Shown here one piece after another: positions 1-7,197 of a stretch of 64,000 bases of DNA. The DNA is from Nocardia mexicana NBRC 108244 (lineage in GTDB: Bacteria; Actinomycetota; Actinomycetes; Mycobacteriales; Mycobacteriaceae): contig NZ_BDBV01000029.1 in the NCBI RefSeq assembly GCF_001613165.1, positions 30,334 through 94,333 on the forward strand, written 5' to 3'. The position numbers and the translations under genes were made by a program. Under the pieces are notes generated by a model. That model was not told the DNA's origin. It saw only the letters and a program-made list of their open reading frames with translations, and ran no database searches. Positions within the stretch are counted from its first letter, which is position 1, and each line of letters begins with the position of its first letter.

Positions 1-2
1 GC

Positions 3-260
3 TCGGCCCTGGACGGCGGCTCCGACGGTCTCGACATCGCGCGCCGAGTCGCGGCCGCGGCCCCGTCCTGGCTCGCGCCCGGCGGCCACGTCCTGGTGGA
101 GGCGAGCGGGACGCAGGCGCCCGTCGCCGCGGAAATCTTTGCCCGGCAAGGCCTCACACCCACGGTCGCCCACGCCGAGGAACTCGACGCCACCGTGGTC
201 ATCGGCACCCGGCCGGTACCGGACCGATGTGCTCGACAGTCCGGCAATCTCCCCCGGTAG
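3..260 (+). CDS. PrmC/HemK-like protein N5-glutamine methyltransferase, C-terminal fragment
   Basis: The reading frame is open from the left edge and stops at TAG 258-260, so only the last 85 residues are visible. The fragment reads [18 protein letters not shown] followed by a strand ending in GGHVLVEAS. This is the distal part of a Rossmann-type SAM methyltransferase of the HemK/PrmC kind annotated in nocardiae and mycobacteria as putative protein N5-glutamine methyltransferase. The SAM-binding motif and the NPPY catalytic motif would lie upstream of the window and cannot be checked. It ends 16 bp before the stop of the convergent kinase gene. The family call is moderate and the substrate is unknown. 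Confidence 0.6.
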   Translation, partial: SALDGGSDGLDIARRVAAAAPSWLAPGGHVLVEASGTQAPVAAEIFARQGLTPTVAHAEELDATVVIGTRPVPDRCARQSGNLPR

Positions 261-275
261 CAATGCAGCCGACGA

Positions 276-794
276 TCAGCCACCGGCAACGTGGTCGGCT
301 ATCAGCGCGATATGGACCCCCGGATCGCCGATATTGTCCACGGTGAGCCTGTCGTGCGCCCACGGCTCGTACTCGCGTTCCTGGACCTGCTGCCACGTCG
401 GGATCCCCTGGCCCGGCATCTCGGCCACGCGACCCTCGACGCGCCGCCGGTGTTCGACCGGATCGCTGCAGGTCACCTCGATGAAGTGCAGCGCCGCACC
501 GGTGCGCTCCGCCAAGCCCGCCCAGATCTCACGGGCGGCGGCGACGCCGTTCACCGCGTCGGCGACCACGGTGCGGCCGGCGACGAGTTGGTCGGCGGCT
601 ATTCGCTCGGCGACGATGTAGCCCACCGGGTTTCCCTCGAAGGGGAAGCCGCTGGAGACGATGGCCGATTCGATGCTGTCGATGCGCAGGTACGTCGCGC
701 CGAGGGTGTCCGCGACGCCGCGAGACAGGCGGGACTTGCCCGAGCCCGGTAGGCCCGCGAACACGATCAGGGTCGTCTCAGGAGCATGCGCCAT
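276..794 (-). CDS. P-loop kinase / AAA-type ATP-binding protein
   Basis: This is a 172-residue single-domain P-loop NTPase. Walker A is GLPGSGKS at residues 14-21, at the end of the first beta strand (TLIVFAGLP). An acidic DSIESAI segment follows after TYLRIDS, as in small-molecule kinases of the chloramphenicol phosphotransferase and zeta-toxin-like group. The arginine-rich helix HRRRVEGRV would serve as a lid. I chose ATG 794 over an in-frame upstream start at 851, because the extra 19 residues precede the first strand and look non-coding; no strong ribosome binding site marks either. The substrate is unknown. The gene converges on the methyltransferase fragment. Confidence 0.7.
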   Translation of the reverse strand: MAHAPETTLIVFAGLPGSGKSRLSRGVADTLGATYLRIDSIESAIVSSGFPFEGNPVGYIVAERIAADQLVAGRTVVADAVNGVAAAREIWAGLAERTGAALHFIEVTCSDPVEHRRRVEGRVAEMPGQGIPTWQQVQEREYEPWAHDRLTVDNIGDPGVHIALIADHVAGG

Positions 795-890
795 CACACG
801 CACGTTACCGATTCGCCGGACCCCGCCCGCCTCCCCGGTGCCCGGAAGCAATTGTCTCCCGATCGAATTCGCCGAATCCCTCGAACGCCC

Positions 891-1142
891 TCACTCCTCG
901 CGGTCGTGCTCGATCCGGTACTGCTCGATCCGGTACTGCTCGATCAGGTCGGCGTAGAGTTCCCCCTCCTCCAACTCGGGATCTCCGAGCAGGGCAACAG
1001 ACCAGGGGATCGGGCACGGCGGGCGGTGATCCGGATCCGGGCACAGCAGCGCCGTCACCTGGTCCACGACGTGACGGGCCTGCTCCTCCGTCGCGTACAC
1101 GCCCAGTCGAATCTCCCACACCTGCCGTTGCGCATCGTCCAT
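891..1142 (-). CDS. small conserved-looking protein, unknown function
   Basis: I do not recognise this 83-residue protein. It starts MDDAQRQVWEIRLGVYATEEQARHVVDQV, a plausible alpha/beta start, then has a short Cys-Pro segment (LLCPDPDHRPPCPIPW) and an acidic C-terminus. The C-terminus holds a repeated EQYRI motif encoded by a tandem 15-bp DNA repeat. I set the start at ATG 1142, because the longer frame reaching 1325 adds a basic stretch without protein character that would overlap the promoter region of the next gene. It is divergent from the terpene locus, with 185 bp between. Confidence 0.5.
   Translation of the reverse strand: MDDAQRQVWEIRLGVYATEEQARHVVDQVTALLCPDPDHRPPCPIPWSVALLGDPELEEGELYADLIEQYRIEQYRIEHDREE
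908..942. repeat. 15-bp tandem repeat inside the small gene
   Basis: The unit GCTCGATCCGGTACT occurs at 908-922 and 923-937 and begins a third time. On the minus strand it encodes repeated EQYRI near the C-terminus of the small protein. The period is a multiple of three, so copy-number change would keep the frame. Confidence 0.8.
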
Positions 1143-1278
1143 GCCCGGATCATGGCGCGCGCCAGCCGATGTCGCAACGGCAGCGCGTATTTTAACGGAC
1201 CCCGTCCTGCCTCGGGCGGAATTCCGAATTCGAACCGCTCGGTAGAAATACCACATCGGATCCCGGTGACCCGTGCGG

Positions 1279-1284
1279 TATAGT
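1279..1284 (+). promoter_or_regulatory. putative -10 element of the methylated-terpene genes
   Basis: TATAGT lies 44 bp upstream of the ATG at 1328, within an AT-richer stretch (CGGTATAGTCGCAATATCGCG) unlike its surroundings. The sequence AATATCGCGA at 1288-1297 is repeated in inverted orientation at 1370-1379 inside the coding start. No convincing -35 was seen. Confidence 0.4.
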
Positions 1285-1327
1285 CGCAATATCGCGAAAG
1301 CCTTTAGCAGACATCGGGATAGCATGT

Positions 1328-2215
1328 ATGCAGACAGGGTATGAGCGTCAGACGGCCGATGACGACGTGTCGCGATATTATGTGCGCAAAACGGCCGAGA
1401 TCATGCACAAATATGGTCCCGGGCCGCGCATTCACTTTCACGTCGGCCTATTCCCCGGCGGGGCCGAGCCGACCTCCGACGTCCCCGGGTATGTCCTCCA
1501 GCGGCGGCTGCACGACTCGCAGGAGGAGGCGCTGACCCACGCGGCCGCCGCATGGGACGTCGCTGGTCACCGGCCCGCGGAGCTCCTGGACATCGGGTGC
1601 GGCGTGGGCGGCGGGTCCCTGTTCTGGGCGCAGGAGCACGATGCCGCCGTCACCGGTTTGACGGTCGCCGCCGACCATGTCGGGGTGATGCGGGAACTGG
1701 TGCGGCACGCCGGTGCGCAGGGCCGGGTGTCGGTGCGGGCACAGGATGTTCATTCGCTCACCGACCGCAATGCCTTCGATGCCGCCGTGGCCTTCGAAAG
1801 TTCCGGATATATGAATCGGACCCGTCTGTTCGAGGTCGTCGCCACCGCGTTGCGACCGGGCGGATGGTTCGGGATCCAGGAGCATTTCCCGTTCCGCTCG
1901 GATTGCGCGGTCACGGCATTACTGGACGACTACTACAAAACGCGGCTCGGCGTTCTGGAGGAATACCTGTCCGCGGCGGCGGCAACGGGTTTCGTCCTCG
2001 AGACCGACGAGGACGTCACCGAACGGGTCACCGAATTCTGGATGCAGTCCGCGGCCTGGACGACCGCGGAACTCGCGGCCATCGACGACGGCCAGGCGTC
2101 CCCGATCCGGCGAGAGCGGCTGATGCAGTCCTGCGTATTCCACGGCAGGCTGTTCCGGCTCTGGCGTGACCACGCGGTGCAGACGCGGCAATTGCTGTTC
2201 CGCCTGAGCCGCTGA
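1328..2215 (+). CDS. geranyl diphosphate 2-C-methyltransferase-like SAM methyltransferase
   Basis: This 295-residue class I SAM methyltransferase has motif [12 protein letters not shown] at residues 86-96. The N-terminal signature [19 protein letters not shown] (15-33), followed by HFHVGLF, is the hallmark of the enzyme that methylates geranyl diphosphate at C2 in 2-methylisoborneol formation (known from Streptomyces). The length fits that family. The gene is followed after 22 bp by a terpene cyclase on the same strand, which supports a methylated C11 terpene pathway. In the best-known loci the cyclase precedes the methyltransferase; here the order is reversed and no cyclic-nucleotide-binding gene is present. 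The start is ATG 1328, with another ATG out of frame 4 bp upstream. Confidence 0.8.
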   Translation: MQTGYERQTADDDVSRYYVRKTAEIMHKYGPGPRIHFHVGLFPGGAEPTSDVPGYVLQRRLHDSQEEALTHAAAAWDVAGHRPAELLDIGCGVGGGSLFWAQEHDAAVTGLTVAADHVGVMRELVRHAGAQGRVSVRAQDVHSLTDRNAFDAAVAFESSGYMNRTRLFEVVATALRPGGWFGIQEHFPFRSDCAVTALLDDYYKTRLGVLEEYLSAAAATGFVLETDEDVTERVTEFWMQSAAWTTAELAAIDDGQASPIRRERLMQSCVFHGRLFRLWRDHAVQTRQLLFRLSR

Positions 2216-2237
2216 GACCCACGACGAGGAGGGCGCG

Positions 2238-3356
2238 ATGACCACCCACCCGGCCGTGCACCCGAATGCCGGGCAGCGGTACGCCCTGCCGCCGTTCTAC
2301 TGCCCGCTCCCCCCGGTCTTGAACCCGCACATGGCGCGCGTGCAAGATCGCGCGTTGCGGTGGACCGAGCGGGTCGGCCTGTACCGGGACGAATCCGATC
2401 GGGCGTGGGGCCGGGCCACTCACAGCGGGGAATGGGCATGCCGGTTGATCCCGGATCCGGCAGGCGAGGATATGGCGGTCCTGTTCGCCGAGTGGAACTA
2501 CTGGACGTTCGCCATAGACGACCTGATCGACGAGGACTCGGCGGACGACGCCGGCGCAGTCGTATCGGCAACGGACACCATCGAATTCGCGTGGCGGATG
2601 ATCCGCGGCCTCGAGCACCCCGGCTCTCGGCTCGACGGCGCCGGGGACGACCTGGTGCCCACCACCCGCGCGGCACTGAGTGCGGCGCACTGGCATCGGA
2701 TCACCCGCGCCGTGCGGGACTGGATGCTGGCCGCGACCCTGGAGGCGGCGACCACCGAACGCGCCGTCCTGCCGTCGTTCGACGATTACCTGGCGGTGTG
2801 CGCGGAGAGCGGTGGTTTCCGGTTCTTCTTCGGCTGGATGGAGATCGGGGCGGGCGTCGAGGTTCCGCCCCATCAGTTCTACGCGCCGGGCACACAGGCC
2901 CTCACGCAGTTGGCCGGGACCATCATCCGGATCGACAACGATCTGATGAGCTATCCGAAGGGCGATCACCTCGAGCCACCGGCGCAGAACATCGCCAATG
3001 TCCTTGTCCGCCACCGCGGCTGCCCGCTGCCGGACGCGGTGGCCGCGGCCGCGGCGCTGCGCGACGGGCTGATGCTGCACTATCTCCGGCTGTCGGACCG
3101 GATCGGCGGATCACACGCCTGCGGCCCGGAGCTGCGGCGCTACATCACCGGCTTGGGGCACACCATTCGCGGGAACCTCGAATGGGGCAACACCGCACCC
3201 CGCTACGCCAGCCCCCGAAACCACCATTCGTACCCCGACCCCACCGCGACCTGCGGGGTGTCCGTCACCGACACCGCCCCCCGCCTACCGTCGGGACCGC
3301 CGCCGGACGCGCCCTCGATCGCCTGGTGGTGGGACCGCTCGCTCGACCGTCTCTGA
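2238..3356 (+). CDS. class I terpene synthase, 2-methylisoborneol-synthase-like, atypical active site
   Basis: This is a 372-residue terpene cyclase of the single-domain bacterial type, with AGGAGG at 2227-2232 before ATG 2238. The metal-binding motif DDLIDED is at 94-100. The second metal (NSE) motif starts N234-D-L-M-S238, but the usual Glu eight residues after N is Gly242 followed by Asp243. The position 46 residues before N234, where bacterial cyclases carry the diphosphate-sensing Arg, is Cys188; the effector Gly (192) is kept. The C-terminal RY pair is R322-Y323, followed by a Pro/Ser-rich tail. Pairing with the upstream methyltransferase suggests it acts on methyl-GPP. Product and activity are uncertain because of the substituted residues. 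Confidence 0.8.
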   Translation: MTTHPAVHPNAGQRYALPPFYCPLPPVLNPHMARVQDRALRWTERVGLYRDESDRAWGRATHSGEWACRLIPDPAGEDMAVLFAEWNYWTFAIDDLIDEDSADDAGAVVSATDTIEFAWRMIRGLEHPGSRLDGAGDDLVPTTRAALSAAHWHRITRAVRDWMLAATLEAATTERAVLPSFDDYLAVCAESGGFRFFFGWMEIGAGVEVPPHQFYAPGTQALTQLAGTIIRIDNDLMSYPKGDHLEPPAQNIANVLVRHRGCPLPDAVAAAAALRDGLMLHYLRLSDRIGGSHACGPELRRYITGLGHTIRGNLEWGNTAPRYASPRNHHSYPDPTATCGVSVTDTAPRLPSGPPPDAPSIAWWWDRSLDRL

Positions 3357-3516
3357 ACGCCCCGCCGGCACCGATGGGCGGAGCGGCTCATGTGCATCCG
3401 CCCACCGGCGCCGGTTGTATCCGAGACAGTGCCCGGCAGGCCATACGGCAACCACCGAGCACCATCCAGGTATTCGGAGCAGTCGTCGCGAAGGATGCGT
3501 CCGATCGTGTCCGGCC

Positions 3517-4803
3517 TCATCGACCGGCCGGATGCCCGATCTCGCCCTCCGCCGCGGCCCGGTCGAGCAGCGGGCGCGACAGCAGTGCCGTGGCCGCGGT
3601 GACGAGCAACAGCACGATGATGTAGCCCGAGAACAGCGCCGGATGCGCGGCGAAGTGCTGTTTCAGGGCGGGGGTCGTACCGCCGAAGATCGCGGCGGTG
3701 ACGGTGTAGGGCACGGCCATCACCGTGACCCGGTAGCGTGCGGGCGCCACCATCGCCGTGGCGCCGGGCAGGGTCGCGGCCAGGGTCACCACGCAGATCG
3801 ACCCTACGATCATCAGCACCCAGTACGTCACCGGCGTGGCCGAATTCAGCAGCACCTGCATGGGCAGGGTCGCCAGCGCCGAAGCGATTGCCGCACCGGC
3901 GATCCAGCGCAGCGGACCGACCCGGTCGGCGAGGGCGCCGAACACCGGCGCCGCCGCCATATAGGCCAGCTGAGCCACCACTCCCGCCCACAACACCTCG
4001 CTGTCAGGCATTTTCAGGACCGTGATCGCGTAACTCGTCGGCGCGCTGACCCACAGGTAGTACGACGACAGCGTCCCCGCCGTGATCCCCGCGACGGCCA
4101 GCGACGGCCCGAGCAGCGCGCGCCATTCGCGGCGCCACCGGACCGGACGGTCCGACTGCTCGCGGTCGAGTGTCTCCGGAATGGTGCGGCGGGCGAACAG
4201 GAAGATCAGCGACAGCACGGCGGCGGCGAGGAACGGTATGCGCCAGTACCCGTCGCGCAGCGCGTCCGCACCCGCGCCGGTCACCAGCCCGGCCACGAGC
4301 AGGTTGGCCGAGATCGTGCCGAGTCCGTAGAAGATCGAGTACACGCTGGTGCCGAGCATCCGCCGCCGCGGTGGCGCGGACTCGTACATGTACGCCTGCG
4401 CGACCGCCTGCTCCCCGCCGAACGAGAATCCCAGCACCAGCCGCCACACCAGCAGCAGGATCGGCGCCGCCGCACCGATGGCCTCCCGGCCGGGCGTCAG
4501 GGCCATGCCCAGCGTCGCCACCCCGGCCAATCCGATGGACAGCACCAGCGCGGGCCTGCGGCCGCGGCGGTCCGCCAGCTGACCCAGTACCAGCGCCCCG
4601 ATCGGACGGATCAGGAATCCGACGGCGAACAGGCCGAATCCGTACAGCACGGACTGCCGCAGGTCACCGCCGAAGAACTGCGGCGCGAAATAGGTCACCA
4701 GCAGCGCGTACAGCGACCATTCGTAGGCTTCCAGGGCGGCGCCCGCCGCGGAGGCGGTGATGCGGTGGGCCGAGCGGGCACGCGTAGCGATCGATGTGTT
4801 CAT
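3517..4803 (-). CDS. MFS transporter, metabolite:H+ symporter (MHS) type
   Basis: This is a 428-residue permease with about 12 hydrophobic segments. The TM2-TM3 loop carries the MFS signature GQLADRRGRRPAL. The early segment EAYEWSLYALLVTYFAPQFF and the loop SFGGEQAVAQAYMYESAPPRRR after TM4 match the MHS family, which includes alpha-ketoglutarate, shikimate and proline/betaine carriers. The substrate cannot be told. ATG 4803 is preferred over GTG 4824, because the upstream segment holds a 21-bp palindrome that looks like an operator. The gene is monocistronic, with 94 bp to the next gene. Confidence 0.8.
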   Translation of the reverse strand: MNTSIATRARSAHRITASAAGAALEAYEWSLYALLVTYFAPQFFGGDLRQSVLYGFGLFAVGFLIRPIGALVLGQLADRRGRRPALVLSIGLAGVATLGMALTPGREAIGAAAPILLLVWRLVLGFSFGGEQAVAQAYMYESAPPRRRMLGTSVYSIFYGLGTISANLLVAGLVTGAGADALRDGYWRIPFLAAAVLSLIFLFARRTIPETLDREQSDRPVRWRREWRALLGPSLAVAGITAGTLSSYYLWVSAPTSYAITVLKMPDSEVLWAGVVAQLAYMAAAPVFGALADRVGPLRWIAGAAIASALATLPMQVLLNSATPVTYWVLMIVGSICVVTLAATLPGATAMVAPARYRVTVMAVPYTVTAAIFGGTTPALKQHFAAHPALFSGYIIVLLLVTAATALLSRPLLDRAAAEGEIGHPAGR

Positions 4804-4813
4804 GAGCGGGGCT

Positions 4814-4834
4814 AACTTTAACACCGTTCAAGTT
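4814..4834. promoter_or_regulatory. 21-bp inverted repeat, candidate operator of the MHS transporter
   Basis: Arms AACTTTAAC (4814-4822) and GTTCAAGTT (4826-4834) are separated by ACC, with 8 of 9 positions complementary. The element sits 11-31 bp upstream of the transporter ATG, where a repressor would block transcription or initiation. It is AT-rich against a GC-rich background. No regulator gene is adjacent. Confidence 0.45.
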
Positions 4835-4897
4835 CACGTCGTACCTGCACGTTCGCCGGGCGGGCACCGAAGCCCGTCACCGCGGCCGGGGAACGGT

Positions 4898-5449
4898 TCA
4901 CTCGATGGCTTCGCGCAACGTCCGGAACTCCGTGGCCAGGGCCTCCAGGGTGTAGTGCGCGTTCAGCCCGCTCGGATTGGGCAGCACCCACACCGCGGTC
5001 GCCCCGAGTGAATCCGGCTGGGAGCCAACGGTTGCGCGGGGGCGGCCGAAGGCGGTGCGGTAGGCGCCGATACCGAGCACGGCGAGCACCCGGGGCCGGT
5101 ACCGCGCCACCCGCTCGACGAGCGCGCGGCCGCCCTCGCGCAGTTCGTCCGGCGTCAGCTCGTCGGCCTTGGCCGTGGTCCGCGCCGCGACATTGGTGAT
5201 GCCCAGCCCCCACTCCAACAGTTCGTCCTGCTCGTCCGGCCGCACCAGGCGCGGAGTGAACCCGGACCGAAACAGCGCGGGCCAGAAACGATTACCCGGC
5301 CGGGCGAAATGGTGCCCGGTCGCCCCCGACCACAACCCCGGATTGATCCCGCAGAACAGCACCCGCAGTCCGGGCGCCACCACATCGGCAATCGTCTTCC
5401 CCTGCGCGGCATCCAGATCGGCAGGCGTGGGACGAGCGGATTTCGGCAT
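4898..5449 (-). CDS. mug: G/U mismatch-specific DNA glycosylase
   Basis: This is a 183-residue uracil-DNA glycosylase-superfamily protein of the Mug/TDG family. It removes uracil or thymine from G:U and G:T mismatches and alkylated cytosine adducts, starting base excision repair. The catalytic-loop motif GINPGLWSG lies near residue 35, and the second motif VLPNPSGLNAHY lies near the C-terminus, both typical of Mug. The start ATG 5449 gives MPKSARPTPADLDAAQGKT, a normal family N-terminus; the frame stays open far upstream, but that part overlaps heme A synthase on the other strand. It is divergent from ctaA with 96 bp between. Confidence 0.9.
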   Translation of the reverse strand: MPKSARPTPADLDAAQGKTIADVVAPGLRVLFCGINPGLWSGATGHHFARPGNRFWPALFRSGFTPRLVRPDEQDELLEWGLGITNVAARTTAKADELTPDELREGGRALVERVARYRPRVLAVLGIGAYRTAFGRPRATVGSQPDSLGATAVWVLPNPSGLNAHYTLEALATEFRTLREAIE

Positions 5450-5507
5450 CCGCTCAGTGTGCCCGACCTCCCGGCACCACCGGCCGCGCACCCGAAAGTG
5501 CGCACCC

Positions 5508-5522
5508 ACTACAGGCTGTAGT
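5508..5522. promoter_or_regulatory. perfect dyad ACTACAG-G-CTGTAGT upstream of ctaA (BlaI/CopY-like box)
   Basis: Seven-base arms are perfectly complementary around one base. The core TACA-N3-TGTA resembles the TACA/TGTA dyads bound by BlaI/MecI/CopY-family repressors. It ends 23 bp before the GTG start of ctaA and lies about 60 bp upstream of the divergent mug start, so it could act on ctaA or on both. Confidence 0.5.
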
Positions 5523-5545
5523 TGACCGTCGACTACCATCGGTGC

Positions 5546-6523
5546 GTGCTGTCTCGCGCATTCATGCGATTGGTCGATCTGCTGCCGCTGCCCTCGTTGC
5601 GAGTGCAGCGGATCATCGCGGTGGCGGTGATCCTGTCGCAGGCGGGCATCTCGGTCACCGGTGCGGTCGTTCGTGTCACCGCGTCCGGGCTGGGCTGCCC
5701 CACCTGGCCGCAGTGCTTCCCGGGCAGCTTCACCCCCGTGGCGCACGCCGAGGTGCCGGTGCTGCATCAGGTCGTCGAATTCTCCAATCGCCTGCTGACC
5801 TTCGCGGTCACACTGTGCGCGGCGCTGGTCGTGCTGGCCGTGCTGCGCGCCCGGCGGCGGCGCGAGGTGGTGATCTACGCGTGGCTGATGCCCGGTGGCA
5901 CCGTGGTGCAGGCGGTCATCGGCGGCATCACCGTGCGCACCGGCCTGCTCTGGTGGACGGTGGCGGTGCATCTGCTGGCCTCGATGGTGATGGTGTGGCT
6001 GGCCGTCCAGCTGTTCGCCAAGATCGGCGAGCCCGACGACGGCGTCGAGGTGACGCAGGTCCCCGCGCCCCTGCGCTGGCTGACGGTCGTGAGCGCAATC
6101 GCGTTGTCCGGCACGCTGATTGCCGGAACTCTCGTCACCGGCGCCGGCCCGCACGCGGGCGACAAGAGTATCGAGCGGCAGGTCACGCGGCTCGAGGCGG
6201 AGATCGTGCCGCTGGTCCACCTGCACGCCGATATGCTGATCGCCTATCTGGCATTGCTGGTCGGCCTGGCGTTCGGTCTGGCCGCCGTCGGCATGACCCG
6301 CGCGATCCGCATCCGGCTCGTCGTCCTCATCGCGCTGGTGTGCGCGCAGGGCACGGTCGGCGTGGTGCAGTACTTCACCGACGTTCCCGCGGCACTGGTG
6401 GCGATTCACGTCGGCGGCGCCGCGGCCTGCACCGCGGCGACCGCCGCACTGTGGGCGTCCATGCGCAGCCGCGAACAGGTCGGGGCGGCGGCCAGGTCGA
6501 GCGTCGCGCACGCCTCCTCCTGA
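5546..6523 (+). CDS. ctaA: heme A synthase (COX15/CtaA family)
   Basis: This is a 325-residue membrane protein with eight hydrophobic segments. It oxidises the C8 methyl of heme O to the formyl of heme A for the aa3 oxidase. The first extracellular loop carries the Cys pair GLGCPTWPQCFPG typical of Gram-positive and actinobacterial CtaA. Heme-ligand histidines appear in HQVVEF, HLLASM, HLHADM and HVGGAA, one per expected helix. GTG 5546 is taken as the start; ATG 5564 (MRLVDLLPLP) and TTG 5522 are alternatives, the last overlapping the dyad. ctaB, the preceding enzyme of the pathway, lies 11 kb away at 17660-18670. Confidence 0.92.
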   Translation: MLSRAFMRLVDLLPLPSLRVQRIIAVAVILSQAGISVTGAVVRVTASGLGCPTWPQCFPGSFTPVAHAEVPVLHQVVEFSNRLLTFAVTLCAALVVLAVLRARRRREVVIYAWLMPGGTVVQAVIGGITVRTGLLWWTVAVHLLASMVMVWLAVQLFAKIGEPDDGVEVTQVPAPLRWLTVVSAIALSGTLIAGTLVTGAGPHAGDKSIERQVTRLEAEIVPLVHLHADMLIAYLALLVGLAFGLAAVGMTRAIRIRLVVLIALVCAQGTVGVVQYFTDVPAALVAIHVGGAAACTAATAALWASMRSREQVGAAARSSVAHASS

Positions 6524-6853
6524 CCGCGGGACAGCGCCGACGAATTTGGCGCGTTCGCGCCGAGGTTGGCGTATTCCGCTCTCCCCCACCGGCATACCGG
6601 CAGCCACACTGGACTCGGCTGCCGCGACCGGGTGTGGTCGTCCAGCCAGGGGTTGTCTCGCATGCCGTCCGGAGAACGCCATCCCTGCGGAGCGGCCGCG
6701 AGACGTGGGTTGGTGCGCGGTAGGTGTGCAATCGGGTGTTTTGCCGCGCCCACCCCTGCACTGTCTATCGCCGATCCGGCAGTGCCATAACGTCTTCCGG
6801 CCGCGCCGCAGCCACGACTTTGCCCGCACACGGCGTCCGGCGATAATCGATTC
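6524..6853. other. 330-bp intergenic region, no gene seen
   Basis: An open frame exists on the minus strand across this region but lacks protein-like composition and would overlap ctaA. The right end has GATAATCGATTC just before the FmdB ATG, a possible -10 (GATAAT) that would give a leaderless or very short leader transcript. Nothing else is supported. Confidence 0.4.
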
Positions 6854-7072
6854 ATGCCGACCTACGCGTACCGCTGCCGAGAATGCACCGAGACGTTCGA
6901 ACTCGTGCGCCCGATGAGCCGGTCCGCCGAACCCGCCCCCTGCCCGGGCGGGCACGCCGACACCGTCAAGCTGCTCAACGCGATCTCGCTCACCGGATCG
7001 GCCAGCGGCACAGCGCCCTCCGCGGCCCCGGCCACCGGTGGCGGCTGCTGCGGCGGCGGCTGCTGCGCCTGA
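6854..7072 (+). CDS. FmdB-family zinc ribbon protein
   Basis: This 72-residue protein opens MPTYAYRCRECTETFELVRPM and then has PCPGGH. CxxC (residues 8-11) plus the later Cys/His pair form the small zinc ribbon of the FmdB/CxxC_CxxC_SSSS family. The C-terminus is a Gly/Ala/Pro linker ending in a cysteine-rich GGGCCGGGCCA tail, seen in several actinobacterial members. Function is unknown; a regulatory or metal-binding role is usually suggested. It is convergent with the next gene, with the tandem repeat block in between. Confidence 0.75.
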   Translation: MPTYAYRCRECTETFELVRPMSRSAEPAPCPGGHADTVKLLNAISLTGSASGTAPSAAPATGGGCCGGGCCA

Positions 7073-7125
7073 CCCGCACTTCGCGCACCTCGCCCATGCT
7101 CACGCACCCGCTACGAGCGATGTAC

Positions 7126-7195
7126 GGGGTGCGGGAACACGTGGGGGGTGCGGGAACACGTGGGGGGTGCGGGAACACGTGGGGGGTGCGGGAAC
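7126..7195 (+). repeat. four 19-bp tandem repeats between convergent genes
   Basis: The core GGGGTGCGGGAAC starts at 7126, 7145, 7164 and 7183, spaced exactly 19 bp; the unit is GGGGTGCGGGAACACGTGG and the last copy is truncated. The block ends 3 bp before the stop codon of the convergent gene at 7198. The same 13-bp core occurs at 25758-25770 (inverted) and 25787-25799. It is not a CRISPR: there are no spacers. Confidence 0.85.
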
Positions 7196-7197
7196 GA

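Noticed and set aside
6406..6855. Minus-strand gene in the ctaA-FmdB gap
   Set aside because: It would overlap the ctaA 3' end by over 100 bp, and has no recognisable domain and no ribosome binding site.
5450..6955. Long open frame on the minus strand continuing the mismatch glycosylase upstream
   Set aside because: It is a GC-rich mirror of ctaA and FmdB; composition is His/Arg/Gly-rich and unlike a protein, and the glycosylase has a normal start at 5449.
7126..7195. Possible CRISPR array
   Set aside because: The copies are head-to-tail with no unique spacers and there are no cas genes in the window.
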